In this document: piece by piece, positions 15,134 through 23,443 of the stretch
How positions within the stretch are numbered: the first letter of the stretch is position 1
How the letters are laid out: each line of letters begins with the position of its first letter
NCBI RefSeq assembly: GCF_002288825.1
Contig: NZ_NSLI01000003.1
Location: forward strand, 806,001 to 870,000
DNA: 64,000 nucleotides
Source of the DNA: Sphingomonas lenta
Lineage (GTDB): Bacteria; Pseudomonadota; Alphaproteobacteria; Sphingomonadales; Sphingomonadaceae
Direction: 5' to 3'
The notes under the pieces: model-generated
What the model saw: only the letters and a program-made list of their open reading frames with translations
Told to the model about the DNA's origin: nothing
Databases searched by the model: none
Translations under genes and position numbers: made by a program

Positions 15134-17740
15134 GTGACGGCCGTCGCGCCCGCGGCGTCGCTCGACGATCTGTCGGCGGAGGCGCTGGACGCGCTGCCGT
15201 TCGGGGTGATCCAGGTGGACGCGGCGGGGCGGATCACCCTCTACAACCAGGCGGAGAGCCGCTTTTCGGGGCGTGATCCCGCCCAGGTGATGGGGCGCGA
15301 CTTCTTCCGCGAGGTGGCGCCGTGCACCAACCTGCCGGCGTTCCATGGGCGGTTCCTGGAGGGCGTCAGGCGCGGAGCGCTGGACGCGGAGTTCGGGTTC
15401 GTGTTCGGCTTCGACCCGCCGGCGCGGGTGCGCGTGGCGATGCGGGAGGCGCGAGAGCCGGGGCGGTACTGGATCGTGGTGCATCAGCTGGGCCTGCTCG
15501 CACCCAGCCGGCACCGCATGGCCGCCGACATGGCGCAGGATGCGGTGGACCGCCGGAGCCGCGCGGAGCCGATCGACGCGTCGGTGTGCGAGCGCGAGCC
15601 GATCCACATCCCGGGCAGCGTGCAGCCGCACGCGGCGATGCTGGCGGTCGATCCGGATACGCTTTCGATCTGCGCGTGCAGCGACAACCTGGCCGACATG
15701 GCGGGCGTCGCGCCGGCGGACGTGCTGGGGCGCGGGCTGGATGCGGTGCTGCCGGACGCGGTGGTGGTGCGGCTCCGCCACGCCGTCGAGGTGGGTGGGC
15801 TCACGGTGCCGACGCGGCCCTGGCGCGAGACGGTGCGGCTCGGGCCGGAGGAGCGCTGCTTCGCGCTGACGGCGCATTTGAACGACGGGCGGCTGGTGGT
15901 CGAGCTGGAGATGCTGCCCGACCGGCCGGAGGATTTCGGCGCGGCGACCGCGGCGCAGGCGGGGGACGCGGTGAACCGGATCCGCTCCGCGCCCACGCTC
16001 GCCGACGCGGCGGCGGCGTGCGCCGACGAGATCCGCGCGATGACGGGCTTCGAGCGGGTGCTGGTGTACCGGTTCGACGCGGACTGGAACGGCGAGGCGC
16101 TGGGCGAGAGCAAGGTCGAGGACTACCCGTCGCTCCTGGGCCTGCGCTTCCCCGCCTCCGACATCCCCGCGCAGGCGCGCGCGCTCTACACCAAGGCGCC
16201 GGCGCGCTTCGTCGTCGACCGCGACGCGGTGCCCGCGGCCGTGCTCGCCGAGCCGGCCGCGGCGAACCAGACGGTGGACCTAACCTATGCGTACAGCCGC
16301 GCGCTGTCGCCGATCCACCTAGAATATCAGCGCAACCTGGGCGTGAACGGGTCCATGTCGATCTCGGTCGTCGCCGAGGGCGTGCTGTGGGGGCTGATCA
16401 TCGGGCACCACCGGCGGCCGCACTACGTCACGCCGGAGACGCGCGCGTTGGCGGGGCTGGTGACGGACGCCTTCGCGCTCCGGGTGCACGAGCTCGCGAG
16501 CAACCAGGCCTGGCGCGAGCAGCAGGCGGCGCTCACCGTGCAGAACGCGCTGCTCCGGCGGCTGGCGGGCGCGGACGACGTGGTCGCGGCGCTGACGGAG
16601 GGTGCGCCGACCATGGCGGACCTGCTGAACGCGACGGGCGCGGCGGTGTGGAGCGAGGGGCGGGTCGCGACGGCGGGCGCGACGCCGCCCGAGCACGCCG
16701 TGGGCGAGCTCGCGGCGTGGCTGGCCGCCAACATGCCGGCCGAGCGGCGCGCCTTCGCGACGGCGGACCTTTCGGAGCATTGGGCGGGCGCGGCGGCGCA
16801 CGCCGACACGGCGGCGGGGCTGCTGGCGGCCTGGGTCGACCCCGAACGGCGGCACCTGCTGCTCTGGTTCCGGCCGGAGGTGGCGGGCACCGTCGCCTGG
16901 GGCGGCGACCCCAACGCCAAGGTGCTGGCCGACACCGCCACGCGCACCGTGCTGCCGCGCCGGTCGTTCGAGCGCTGGGTGGAGGAGCGGCGCGGCGAGG
17001 CCGAGCCCTGGGCGGCGTGGCAGGTCGACGCGGCGGCGGGGTTCGCGGCCGCCGTGGAGGGCGTGGTGCTGCGCCAGGGCCGCAAGATCGCCGAGCTGTC
17101 CGCCAAGCAGGCGGCGCTGTCCCTGGCGCTCGAGCAGAAGGAGGTGCTGGCGCGCGAGATCGACCACCGGGTCAGGAACTCGCTGCAGATCGTGGCCTCG
17201 GTGATGCTGCTCCAGGCGCGCAAGGTGGACGACGACGCGGCGCGCGCGGCGTTCGAGGACACCTACGCGCGCGTCATGAGCGTCGCGCGCGTGCACGACA
17301 GCCTCCAGCATGCCGAGACCGCCGAGATGGTCGATATCGGCCAGACGCTCCGGCAGCTGTGCGACGACCTGGGCCAGGGCATCGTGGGCGCGGGCGGGCG
17401 GCTGGAGGTGGACGCCGCGGGCGGGCTGATGGTGCCGAGCCGCACGGCTGTGGCGCTGTCGCTGATCGCCACCGAGCTCGTCACCAATGCGCTGAAATAC
17501 GCCTATGCGCCGGGCGAGGACGGGCCGATCCACGTGCGCGTGCTCCCGCGCGACGAGGGCGGGCTATGCATGCAGGTGTGCGACGAGGGGCGGGGCTTGC
17601 CTGAGGACTGGGCGGACCGGCCGCGCTCGACCGGCGGCTTGGGCATGCGCGTGATCCGGGCGATGCTGCAGCAGATCGGCGGCGAACTGAAAGTCGATAC
17701 GGACCGGCGACCGGGGGCCTGCTTCACGGTGGCGGCTTGA
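15134..17740 (+). CDS. PYP-bacteriophytochrome hybrid sensor histidine kinase (Ppr-like)
   Basis: 868 aa from GTG 15134; a longer form from GTG 15011 adds 41 unlikely residues. Residues about 10-120 are photoactive yellow protein: FREVAPCTNLP has the p-coumarate Cys64, with Tyr37, Glu41, Ser45 and Arg47 at the spacing of Tyr42, Glu46, Thr50, Arg52 and Cys69 in Halorhodospira PYP. Residues 150-640 are a phytochrome PAS-GAF-PHY core: the biliverdin Cys152 in VCEREPIHIPGS, FPASDIPAQAR in GAF, and the tongue motifs WFRPE and PRRSF in PHY. Residues about 668 to the end are HisKA_2 with EIDHRVRNSLQ (phospho-His678) and an HATPase with ELVTNALKY. It should sense blue and red/far-red light in the cytosol and phosphorylate an unlinked response regulator. 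The bphO start overlaps its stop. Confidence 0.95.
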   Translation: MTAVAPAASLDDLSAEALDALPFGVIQVDAAGRITLYNQAESRFSGRDPAQVMGRDFFREVAPCTNLPAFHGRFLEGVRRGALDAEFGFVFGFDPPARVRVAMREAREPGRYWIVVHQLGLLAPSRHRMAADMAQDAVDRRSRAEPIDASVCEREPIHIPGSVQPHAAMLAVDPDTLSICACSDNLADMAGVAPADVLGRGLDAVLPDAVVVRLRHAVEVGGLTVPTRPWRETVRLGPEERCFALTAHLNDGRLVVELEMLPDRPEDFGAATAAQAGDAVNRIRSAPTLADAAAACADEIRAMTGFERVLVYRFDADWNGEALGESKVEDYPSLLGLRFPASDIPAQARALYTKAPARFVVDRDAVPAAVLAEPAAANQTVDLTYAYSRALSPIHLEYQRNLGVNGSMSISVVAEGVLWGLIIGHHRRPHYVTPETRALAGLVTDAFALRVHELASNQAWREQQAALTVQNALLRRLAGADDVVAALTEGAPTMADLLNATGAAVWSEGRVATAGATPPEHAVGELAAWLAANMPAERRAFATADLSEHWAGAAAHADTAAGLLAAWVDPERRHLLLWFRPEVAGTVAWGGDPNAKVLADTATRTVLPRRSFERWVEERRGEAEPWAAWQVDAAAGFAAAVEGVVLRQGRKIAELSAKQAALSLALEQKEVLAREIDHRVRNSLQIVASVMLLQARKVDDDAARAAFEDTYARVMSVARVHDSLQHAETAEMVDIGQTLRQLCDDLGQGIVGAGGRLEVDAAGGLMVPSRTAVALSLIATELVTNALKYAYAPGEDGPIHVRVLPRDEGGLCMQVCDEGRGLPEDWADRPRSTGGLGMRVIRAMLQQIGGELKVDTDRRPGACFTVAA

Positions 17741-18291
17741 CGGGCCTGCGCGCGCGGGGCGGTGTGGTGGAGCGGCTGAGGCGGGAGACGCGCGACGAGC
17801 ACGACGCGATCGAGCTGACGCTGGATTGGGAGCGGCGGACGGCGACGGTCGGGGCCTATGCCGGGTGGCTGCGGCGGCTCCATGCGTTCCACGGGTGGTG
17901 GGAGCCGAGGGCGGCGGAGCTGGTGGACGATCCGGCGTTCTTCGAGCCGCGGCGGAAGCTGGGATTGTTGGCGGGAGACCTGGAGCGGATAGGGGCGGAG
18001 CCGGTCGCGGCGGACGCGGCCGGGCTGGCGCTCGCCACACGCGCGGAGGCGCTGGGGTCGATGTACGTGCTGGAGGGCTCGACGCTGGGCGGCAAGCTGA
18101 TCGCGCGGCGGGTGCGGGATGTGCTCGGGTTCGAGCCGGGCTACCACGACCCGTACGGCGCGCGGACGGGGGCGATGTGGCGGGTGTTCCAGGCGCGGCT
18201 GGCCGCCGACGTGGAGGCGCACGAGGAGGACGAGGCGGTGGACGCGGCGCGGCGGACGTTTCGGCACTTGAGGGAGCGGTTGGCCGGCTAG
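17737..18291 (+). CDS. bphO: Biliverdin-producing heme oxygenase
   Basis: 184 aa, all-helical heme oxygenase that opens heme to biliverdin IXalpha, CO and iron. The proximal histidine lies in RRETRDEHDAIE, and the distal helix reads GSMYVLEGSTLGGKLI, the glycine-rich signature of bacterial HOs. Its TTG start overlaps the photoreceptor stop by four bases (TTGA); GTG 17764 or 17767 are alternatives. Direct coupling to a phytochrome gene is the classic arrangement for supplying its bilin chromophore, so this function is well supported by context. Confidence 0.9.
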   Translation: MTGLRARGGVVERLRRETRDEHDAIELTLDWERRTATVGAYAGWLRRLHAFHGWWEPRAAELVDDPAFFEPRRKLGLLAGDLERIGAEPVAADAAGLALATRAEALGSMYVLEGSTLGGKLIARRVRDVLGFEPGYHDPYGARTGAMWRVFQARLAADVEAHEEDEAVDAARRTFRHLRERLAG

Positions 18292-18308
18292 GCTCGTTTC
18301 CGGCCACG

Positions 18309-19148
18309 ATGCTGGAGGTCGAGGACGTTTCGCACACTTACCCGGACGGCACGCGTGCGCTGGACGGCGTGACGCTGTCGGTGGCGAGAGGTCTGTTCGG
18401 GCTACTGGGGCCGAACGGGGCGGGCAAGTCGTCGCTGATGCGCGTGGTCGCGACGTTGCAGAGGCCGACGAGCGGGCGCGTGCAGTTCGACGGGATCGAT
18501 GTGCTCGCGGAGCCGCGCGCGGTTCGGCGCAGGCTGGGCTATCTGCCGCAGGATTTCGGCGTCTACCCCGGCGTGTCCGCGGCCGAGCTGCTGGCGCAGA
18601 TGGCGGTGCTGAAGGGCGTGCGCGACCGACGCAGCGCGGTGGAGCGGCTGCTCCGGCTCGTGAACCTGTGGGACGCGCGTGACCGGGCGGTGTCGGGCTT
18701 CTCCGGCGGGATGCGCCAGCGCTGGGGCGTGGCGCAGGCGCTGTTGAGCGACCCGGACCTGCTGGTGGTGGACGAGCCGACGGCGGGGCTCGACCCGGAG
18801 GAGCGCAACCGCTTCCACGACGTGCTGTTCGGCTTGGGCGAACGCGCGGTCGTGATCCTGTCGACGCATATCGTCGAGGACGTGGCGAACCTGTGCCGGC
18901 GCGTGGGCGTGCTGGGCGGCGGGCGCGTGCTGGCGGACGGTGCGCCGGGTGATCTGGTCGCGGCGATGCGCGGGCGCGTCTGGGCGGGCGAGGCCGCGCC
19001 GGAAGGGGCGGTGGTGGCGTCGTCGCGGCTGGTCGAGGGGCGGCGCGTGGTGCGGGTAATCGGTGACGTGCCGCCCGGGCCGGGGTTCGCGCCCGCCGAG
19101 CCGGACCTGGAGGACGCGTATTTCGCCGCGCTGCGGGGCGCATCGTGA
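18309..19148 (+). CDS. ABC transporter ATP-binding protein
   Basis: 279 aa ATPase. Walker A GPNGAGKSS, Q-loop YLPQDFGVYP, signature SGFSGGMRQRW, Walker B LLVVDEPTAGLDP and the H-loop STHIVEDV are all present. The C-terminal extension LEDAYFAAL is typical of ABC-2 type exporter ATPases. Its ATG lies 17 bp after bphO, so it may share the photoreceptor transcript, but no functional link to light sensing is evident. It overlaps the permease gene by four bases. Confidence 0.92.
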   Translation: MLEVEDVSHTYPDGTRALDGVTLSVARGLFGLLGPNGAGKSSLMRVVATLQRPTSGRVQFDGIDVLAEPRAVRRRLGYLPQDFGVYPGVSAAELLAQMAVLKGVRDRRSAVERLLRLVNLWDARDRAVSGFSGGMRQRWGVAQALLSDPDLLVVDEPTAGLDPEERNRFHDVLFGLGERAVVILSTHIVEDVANLCRRVGVLGGGRVLADGAPGDLVAAMRGRVWAGEAAPEGAVVASSRLVEGRRVVRVIGDVPPGPGFAPAEPDLEDAYFAALRGAS

Positions 19149-20740
19149 TCGCCTGGTTCGAGCTGCGCCAGCAGCTGCGCGGGCGCGTCTTCTGGATCGT
19201 CTTCGCCGTATCCGCGCTGATGGTTGCGGGGGCGGAGGCGATCGACGCGCTCCGCGTCGGCCTGAGAGAGGTCGGCGGGGCGGCGAACGTCCTGCGCGTG
19301 CACCAGGTGTGGACGTTGTTCTACCTGTTCACCGCCGCCGCGTTCGTGGCGGACGCGGTGCTGCGCGACGAGCAGTCGGGGATGGCGGGGGTGGTGCGGG
19401 CGACGCCCGTGTCGCGCGGCGGGTACGTGCTCCAGCGGTTCGCGGGGGCGTTCGCGGCGGTGCTGCTGTGCTTCCTGTCGGTGCCGGCGACCTCGTGGGC
19501 GGCGGGGCTGGTGAAGGGGACGGGCGCGCCGGCGGGGGCTTACGGCTTCGCGTTCTTCGGGTTGGCGGTGCCGAACCTGCTTCTCGGGTGCGCGCTGTGC
19601 TTCGGGCTGGCGACGGCGACGCGGTCGATGACGGGGTGCCTGTTGGGCGCGGTCGCGCTGCTGACGCTGTACGGGCTGGGGGCGGAGGTCGGGCCTTTGT
19701 GGGAGCCGTTCGGGTTCGCGGCGGTGGAGGAGCTGACTCGGGGGTGGAGTGCGGCGCGGTCGGAGCGAGACTGGCCGGGGGTGGAGGGGGTGCTGCTCGC
19801 GAACCGGGTGTTGTGGGTGGGGGTGGCGGGGGTGTTCGTCCTTGCCGGACGGATCGGGTTGCGGCGTTCGGGTTCCCGCAACTCCGCGCGCCTTCCCGGC
19901 GAAGGCCGGGGTCCAGTTATGGTCACATCGCGAGCGGGGGCGACCTACCACGAAGACCATCGTGACTGGGCCCCGGCCTTCGCCGGGGGAGGGGCGGGTG
20001 GGGGCGTGCGGTTCGATGCGGCGCTCGCTTGGGCGCAGGTGCGGATGCGCGTCGCGCTGGAGCTGCGGCAGGTCGTGCTCACGCCACCGTTCGCCGTCCT
20101 CCTCCTGCTCGGCCTCGCGCACGCCGCGGCTGCGCTGTGGCGCGCGCCCGACCCTAGCACGACGGGGCTGGTGCGTGCCCTGATCGAGGCGTTCCGGCTC
20201 GCGCCCGTGGTGACGACGATCTTCTTCGCGGGCGAGCTCTACTGGAGCGAGCGGGAGCGGCGGATGGACGGGCTCCTCGCCGCCGCGCCCGTCGAACCGC
20301 CGGTGCTGGTCGTGCCCAAGCTCGTCGCGTTGGCGCTGGTGCTCGCAGGGCTGGCGCTCGCGACGGCGGGGGCGGGGGTGGCGGTGCAGCTCGCGCGTGG
20401 GAGTGCGCCCGACCTCGGCGCGTGGGTCACCTGGTACCTGCTCCCGCGCTGGTTCGATTGGCTGCTCGTGGGCGTCTTGGCGCTGTTCTTCCAGGCGCTC
20501 AGCCCCAACAAGCTCGCGGGATGGGGGCTGATGGTGTTCTGGCTGATCGGGTCGATGGCGCTCAACCGGCTGGGCTGGACGGACCCGATCTACCGCTATG
20601 GCCTCTACCCGGGTTCGCCGCTGCCGCCCGCGCTGAGCGGCGCGGAGGGGGCGGGAGCGTTTCGGCTCTATTGGGCGGTAGTGGCGGGCTTGCTCGCGGC
20701 GTGGGCGTGCGGTCGCTCGCCGGTACGCCGCGGCGCGTGA
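19145..20740 (+). CDS. ABC-2 type transporter permease with in-frame palindromic insert
   Basis: 531 aa membrane protein, GTG start overlapping the ATPase stop. Two halves, each with about six hydrophobic helices, lie at residues 1-245 and about 290-531. The second half starts VRFDAALAWAQVRMRVALELRQ, like a second permease domain. Residues 251-281 (GEGRGPVMVTSRAG, then DWAPAFAGG) are encoded by a 93-bp palindromic element (see 19895-19987) inserted in the interdomain linker. Many related proteins carry a C-terminal M1 aminopeptidase domain, which is absent here. Substrate unknown. Confidence 0.82.
   Translation: MIAWFELRQQLRGRVFWIVFAVSALMVAGAEAIDALRVGLREVGGAANVLRVHQVWTLFYLFTAAAFVADAVLRDEQSGMAGVVRATPVSRGGYVLQRFAGAFAAVLLCFLSVPATSWAAGLVKGTGAPAGAYGFAFFGLAVPNLLLGCALCFGLATATRSMTGCLLGAVALLTLYGLGAEVGPLWEPFGFAAVEELTRGWSAARSERDWPGVEGVLLANRVLWVGVAGVFVLAGRIGLRRSGSRNSARLPGEGRGPVMVTSRAGATYHEDHRDWAPAFAGGGAGGGVRFDAALAWAQVRMRVALELRQVVLTPPFAVLLLLGLAHAAAALWRAPDPSTTGLVRALIEAFRLAPVVTTIFFAGELYWSERERRMDGLLAAAPVEPPVLVVPKLVALALVLAGLALATAGAGVAVQLARGSAPDLGAWVTWYLLPRWFDWLLVGVLALFFQALSPNKLAGWGLMVFWLIGSMALNRLGWTDPIYRYGLYPGSPLPPALSGAEGAGAFRLYWAVVAGLLAAWACGRSPVRRGA
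19895..19987. repeat. Palindromic repeat inside a coding sequence, in frame
   Basis: 93 bp, exactly 31 codons. The 23-bp arms CCCGGCGAAGGCCGGGG-TCCAGT and its inverted copy ACTGGGCCCCGGCCTTCGCC-GGG pair with one mismatch. Palindromes with CCCGGC(C/G)AAGGCC arms are normally intergenic in alphaproteobacteria, and related copies in this window are intergenic (31711-31810, 53482-53580). This one keeps the permease reading frame open. Confidence 0.88.
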
Positions 20741-20978
20741 AAAGCTGACCGAGCCGCATCGCCGAGCTGTTCGCGAGCGAAAACAAGGCGCTGACAAGTA
20801 GAAAAGTCGGGCGATTACTAGGCCGGCGCGTCTCTCCATTTCGGTGATACGCGCGAGAACTGGCAAGAGCCGAAAAATACTTACCGGCGGTGCAACCATC
20901 GCACCGCTCGCCCCGTAACTCCGCGCGCGCGACCGTCCCGGCTTTCCGGACCCGGCGCGGCGACAACGGGAGAGTGAC

Positions 20979-23363
20979 ATGGCTGTGGTGATTGGCACTT
21001 CCGGCGACGACGTCCTGACGGGCACCGAGGACGCCGACCAGATCAACGGCATGGGCGGGAACGACACGATCACGGGGCTGGGCGGCGACGACGTCGCGCT
21101 GGTCAACCCGTCGACCGACGGCGCGGACCAGGTCGACCTGGGCAGCGGCTCCGACGCCGTGCTGGTCGCCGGCATGGCCGGCCAGGTGCGCCTGACTTTC
21201 ACCTCCGCGGAGGTCGGCAACGGCAACCCGAACGACTCGAACACGATGATGAACCAGGACGGCGGGCTCGCGGTCCGCTTCCAAATGGAGGACGGGTCGG
21301 ACGGCCTGACCGGGCCCGTCAGCCGCTACGACGACGAGGGCATCACCTTCGTCGCGGGCCTCAACCAGACGTTCGACGTGCGCGACCTGGTGAGCGGCGT
21401 GCGGCGCGGCGACCAGTTCGGCGTCGTGACGCTGGGTACGATGGGCGCGGACACGCTGGGCGCGGTGCTGCCCGGCCAAGCTTACTACATCAACGCCGGC
21501 ATGGGCGACGACACCGTCACGGGCGGCGACGCGAACGACTTCCTCGTCGGTGGCGCGGGAGCGGACTCGCTCGCGGGCGGCGCGGGGAACGACAGCTATA
21601 TCGGCGGCGGCGGCGCCGATACGATCACCGACACGGGCGGCGGCGACGACCGGGTGATCTTCGACATCGCCACCGGCGGCGCGGACGCGGTGGACACGGG
21701 CGACGGGTCGGACGTGGTGAGCGTCACCGGCGCGGCCGGGCAGGTGCGCGTCACCTTCACCTCCGCCGAGGTCGGCAACGGCAACCCGAACGACTCAAAC
21801 ACGATGATGAACCAGGACGGCGGCCTGGCGGTGAGGCTGCAGGCGGAAGACGCGTCGGGCACGCCCGCGGGCGCGGTCAGCCGCTTCGACGACGAGGGCG
21901 TGACCTTCGTGTCGGGCACGGCCGGCCTGACCTTCGACGTGCGCGACCTCGTCAGCGGCGCGGCGCGCGGCGACCAGTTCGACGTGGTCGTGCTGGGCAC
22001 GATGGGCGCCGACTTCCTCGTCACCGATCCCGGCCGGTCCTACTATTTCAACGCCGGCATGGGGAACGACTCCGTGTTCGGCGGCGACCGCAACGATTTC
22101 CTGGTCGGCGGCGCGGGCGACGACCGGCTGTCGGGCGGCGAGGGCGACGACAGCTATATCGGCAGCGGTGGGGCCGACGTGATCAACGAGATCGGGAACG
22201 GCGCCGACCGGGTGATCGCGAACGCCGACACCGACGGTGCGGACACGGTGAACTTGGGCGCCGGGTCGGACGTGGTGACGATCAACCGGACCGCGCCGGG
22301 TCAGGTGCGCCTGACCTTCACCTCCGCGGAGGTCGGCAACGGCAACGCGAACGACTCGAACACGATGGCGAACCAGGACGGCGGGCTCGCCGTCCGGCTG
22401 CAGGCCGAGAACGGGATGGACATGCCGACGGGCGCCGTCAGCCGGTACGACGACGAGGGCGTGACCTTCGTGGGCGGGGCGGGCGTCACCTTCGACGTGC
22501 GCGACCTGGTGAGCGGGACGCAGCGCGGCGACCGGTTCGAGGTGGTGACGCTCGGCACGATGGGGGCCGACGCGCTCACCGCCGTCCAGCCGACGCGTTC
22601 CTACTACTTCAACGCCGGCATGGGCGACGACACCGTCACCGGCGGTACGGCGAACGACTTCCTGGTCGGCGGCGCGGGCCGCGATCGGCTGGAGGGCGGG
22701 GCCGGCGACGACCAGTCGATCGGCGGCGGCGGCAACGACCGCTTCTCCTACTCGATCGTCGGCGAGACGGGGTCGGACACGATCCTCGACTTCCAGAAGG
22801 TAGACCTGTTCGTCACCGACGCGGCGCTGCGCGACGGGAACGGCGACGGGCGCATCACCTTCGGCCCGAACAGCGTGCTCGACCTGGACGGGCGGAACGG
22901 GAACGACACGGTGCGGTTCGCCGGGCTCGACCCCGCGTCCGGCCTGCGCTTCCTGGGCCAGCTGCCCGACGGCAACTTCGCCTATGCCGACGCGGCGACC
23001 CGGCCCACGGGCGCGATCGAAGGACGGTTGGGGAACAGCATACTTAACGGCGCGGCGGGCGAGCAGATCTTCTTCTTCGACACCGCGCTCGGGCTCGACT
23101 TCGGCGACGACCGGATCAACGGGTTCGGGACGGAGGACCTGCTGGTCACGACCACCGCGATCTCCGACAGCGACGGCGACGGCCGGATCGATTTCGGCGG
23201 CGATCGCACGCTGAACCTGTCCGACGGGACGAGCGTCCGCATCAACAACGGCGCCGTGCGCTCGCTCGAGTTCGACGGATCGGTGACGATGAATGGGGTG
23301 ACCTATTTCGTCTACAGCCGCGTAGGTTCGACGAACACGGGCGCGGACGACCTGTTCATGTGA
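20979..23363 (+). CDS. RTX-type calcium-binding repeat protein, probably secreted
   Basis: 794 aa, acidic and Gly/Asp-rich, no signal peptide, as expected for type I secretion. RTX nonapeptides (GGNDTITG, GGAGNDSY, GGAGDDRLSGGEGDD, GGAGRDRLEGG) alternate with a 186-residue unit present three times at residues 48, 234 and 420. Each unit contains LTFTSAEVGNGN, a DSNTM segment, SRYDDEG, FDVRDLVSG and LGTMGAD. The C-terminal 200 residues (DFQKVDLF, DGNGDGRI, DSDGDGRI) hold further calcium-loop motifs. No enzymatic domain is visible; a surface-layer, adhesin or matrix role is possible. No secretion genes are adjacent. Confidence 0.85.
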   Translation: MAVVIGTSGDDVLTGTEDADQINGMGGNDTITGLGGDDVALVNPSTDGADQVDLGSGSDAVLVAGMAGQVRLTFTSAEVGNGNPNDSNTMMNQDGGLAVRFQMEDGSDGLTGPVSRYDDEGITFVAGLNQTFDVRDLVSGVRRGDQFGVVTLGTMGADTLGAVLPGQAYYINAGMGDDTVTGGDANDFLVGGAGADSLAGGAGNDSYIGGGGADTITDTGGGDDRVIFDIATGGADAVDTGDGSDVVSVTGAAGQVRVTFTSAEVGNGNPNDSNTMMNQDGGLAVRLQAEDASGTPAGAVSRFDDEGVTFVSGTAGLTFDVRDLVSGAARGDQFDVVVLGTMGADFLVTDPGRSYYFNAGMGNDSVFGGDRNDFLVGGAGDDRLSGGEGDDSYIGSGGADVINEIGNGADRVIANADTDGADTVNLGAGSDVVTINRTAPGQVRLTFTSAEVGNGNANDSNTMANQDGGLAVRLQAENGMDMPTGAVSRYDDEGVTFVGGAGVTFDVRDLVSGTQRGDRFEVVTLGTMGADALTAVQPTRSYYFNAGMGDDTVTGGTANDFLVGGAGRDRLEGGAGDDQSIGGGGNDRFSYSIVGETGSDTILDFQKVDLFVTDAALRDGNGDGRITFGPNSVLDLDGRNGNDTVRFAGLDPASGLRFLGQLPDGNFAYADAATRPTGAIEGRLGNSILNGAAGEQIFFFDTALGLDFGDDRINGFGTEDLLVTTTAISDSDGDGRIDFGGDRTLNLSDGTSVRINNGAVRSLEFDGSVTMNGVTYFVYSRVGSTNTGADDLFM
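21120..22739 (+). repeat. Three tandem 558-bp coding repeats
   Basis: Units begin near 21120, 21678 and 22236 and encode 186-residue repeats of the RTX protein (the third has one extra residue). The best conserved stretch in each unit starts with CACCTCCGCSGAGGTCGGCA (at about 21201, 21759 and 22319) and is nearly identical in DNA as well as protein, which suggests recent duplication or ongoing gene conversion. Confidence 0.9.
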
Positions 23364-23369
23364 GCCGCG

Positions 23370-23398
23370 CCGGGGCGGGCGGCCGCCGTCCGCCCCGG
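23370..23398. terminator. GC-rich hairpin after the RTX gene, possible terminator
   Basis: CCGGGGCGG (23370-23378) pairs with CCGCCCCGG (23390-23398) across an 11-nt loop, starting 7 bp after the RTX protein stop. There is no T-run, so intrinsic termination is unproven. Confidence 0.35.
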
Positions 23399-23443
23399 TC
23401 CGCACCATCGACATGCGCCCGACCGCCGCTATGAGCGCGGGGC

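Noticed and set aside
15322-17604. 760-aa plus-strand frame parallel to the photoreceptor gene
   Set aside because: It is out of frame with the phytochrome motifs and made of Gly/Ala/Arg runs without domain similarity.
18563-21244. 893-aa minus-strand open frame
   Set aside because: It runs antisense to the ABC permease, ATPase and RTX genes and has the composition of a shadow frame.
20979-23363. Protease or lipase activity of the RTX protein
   Set aside because: No HExxH, GxSxG or other catalytic motif is visible; only calcium repeats and the unknown 186-residue units are present.
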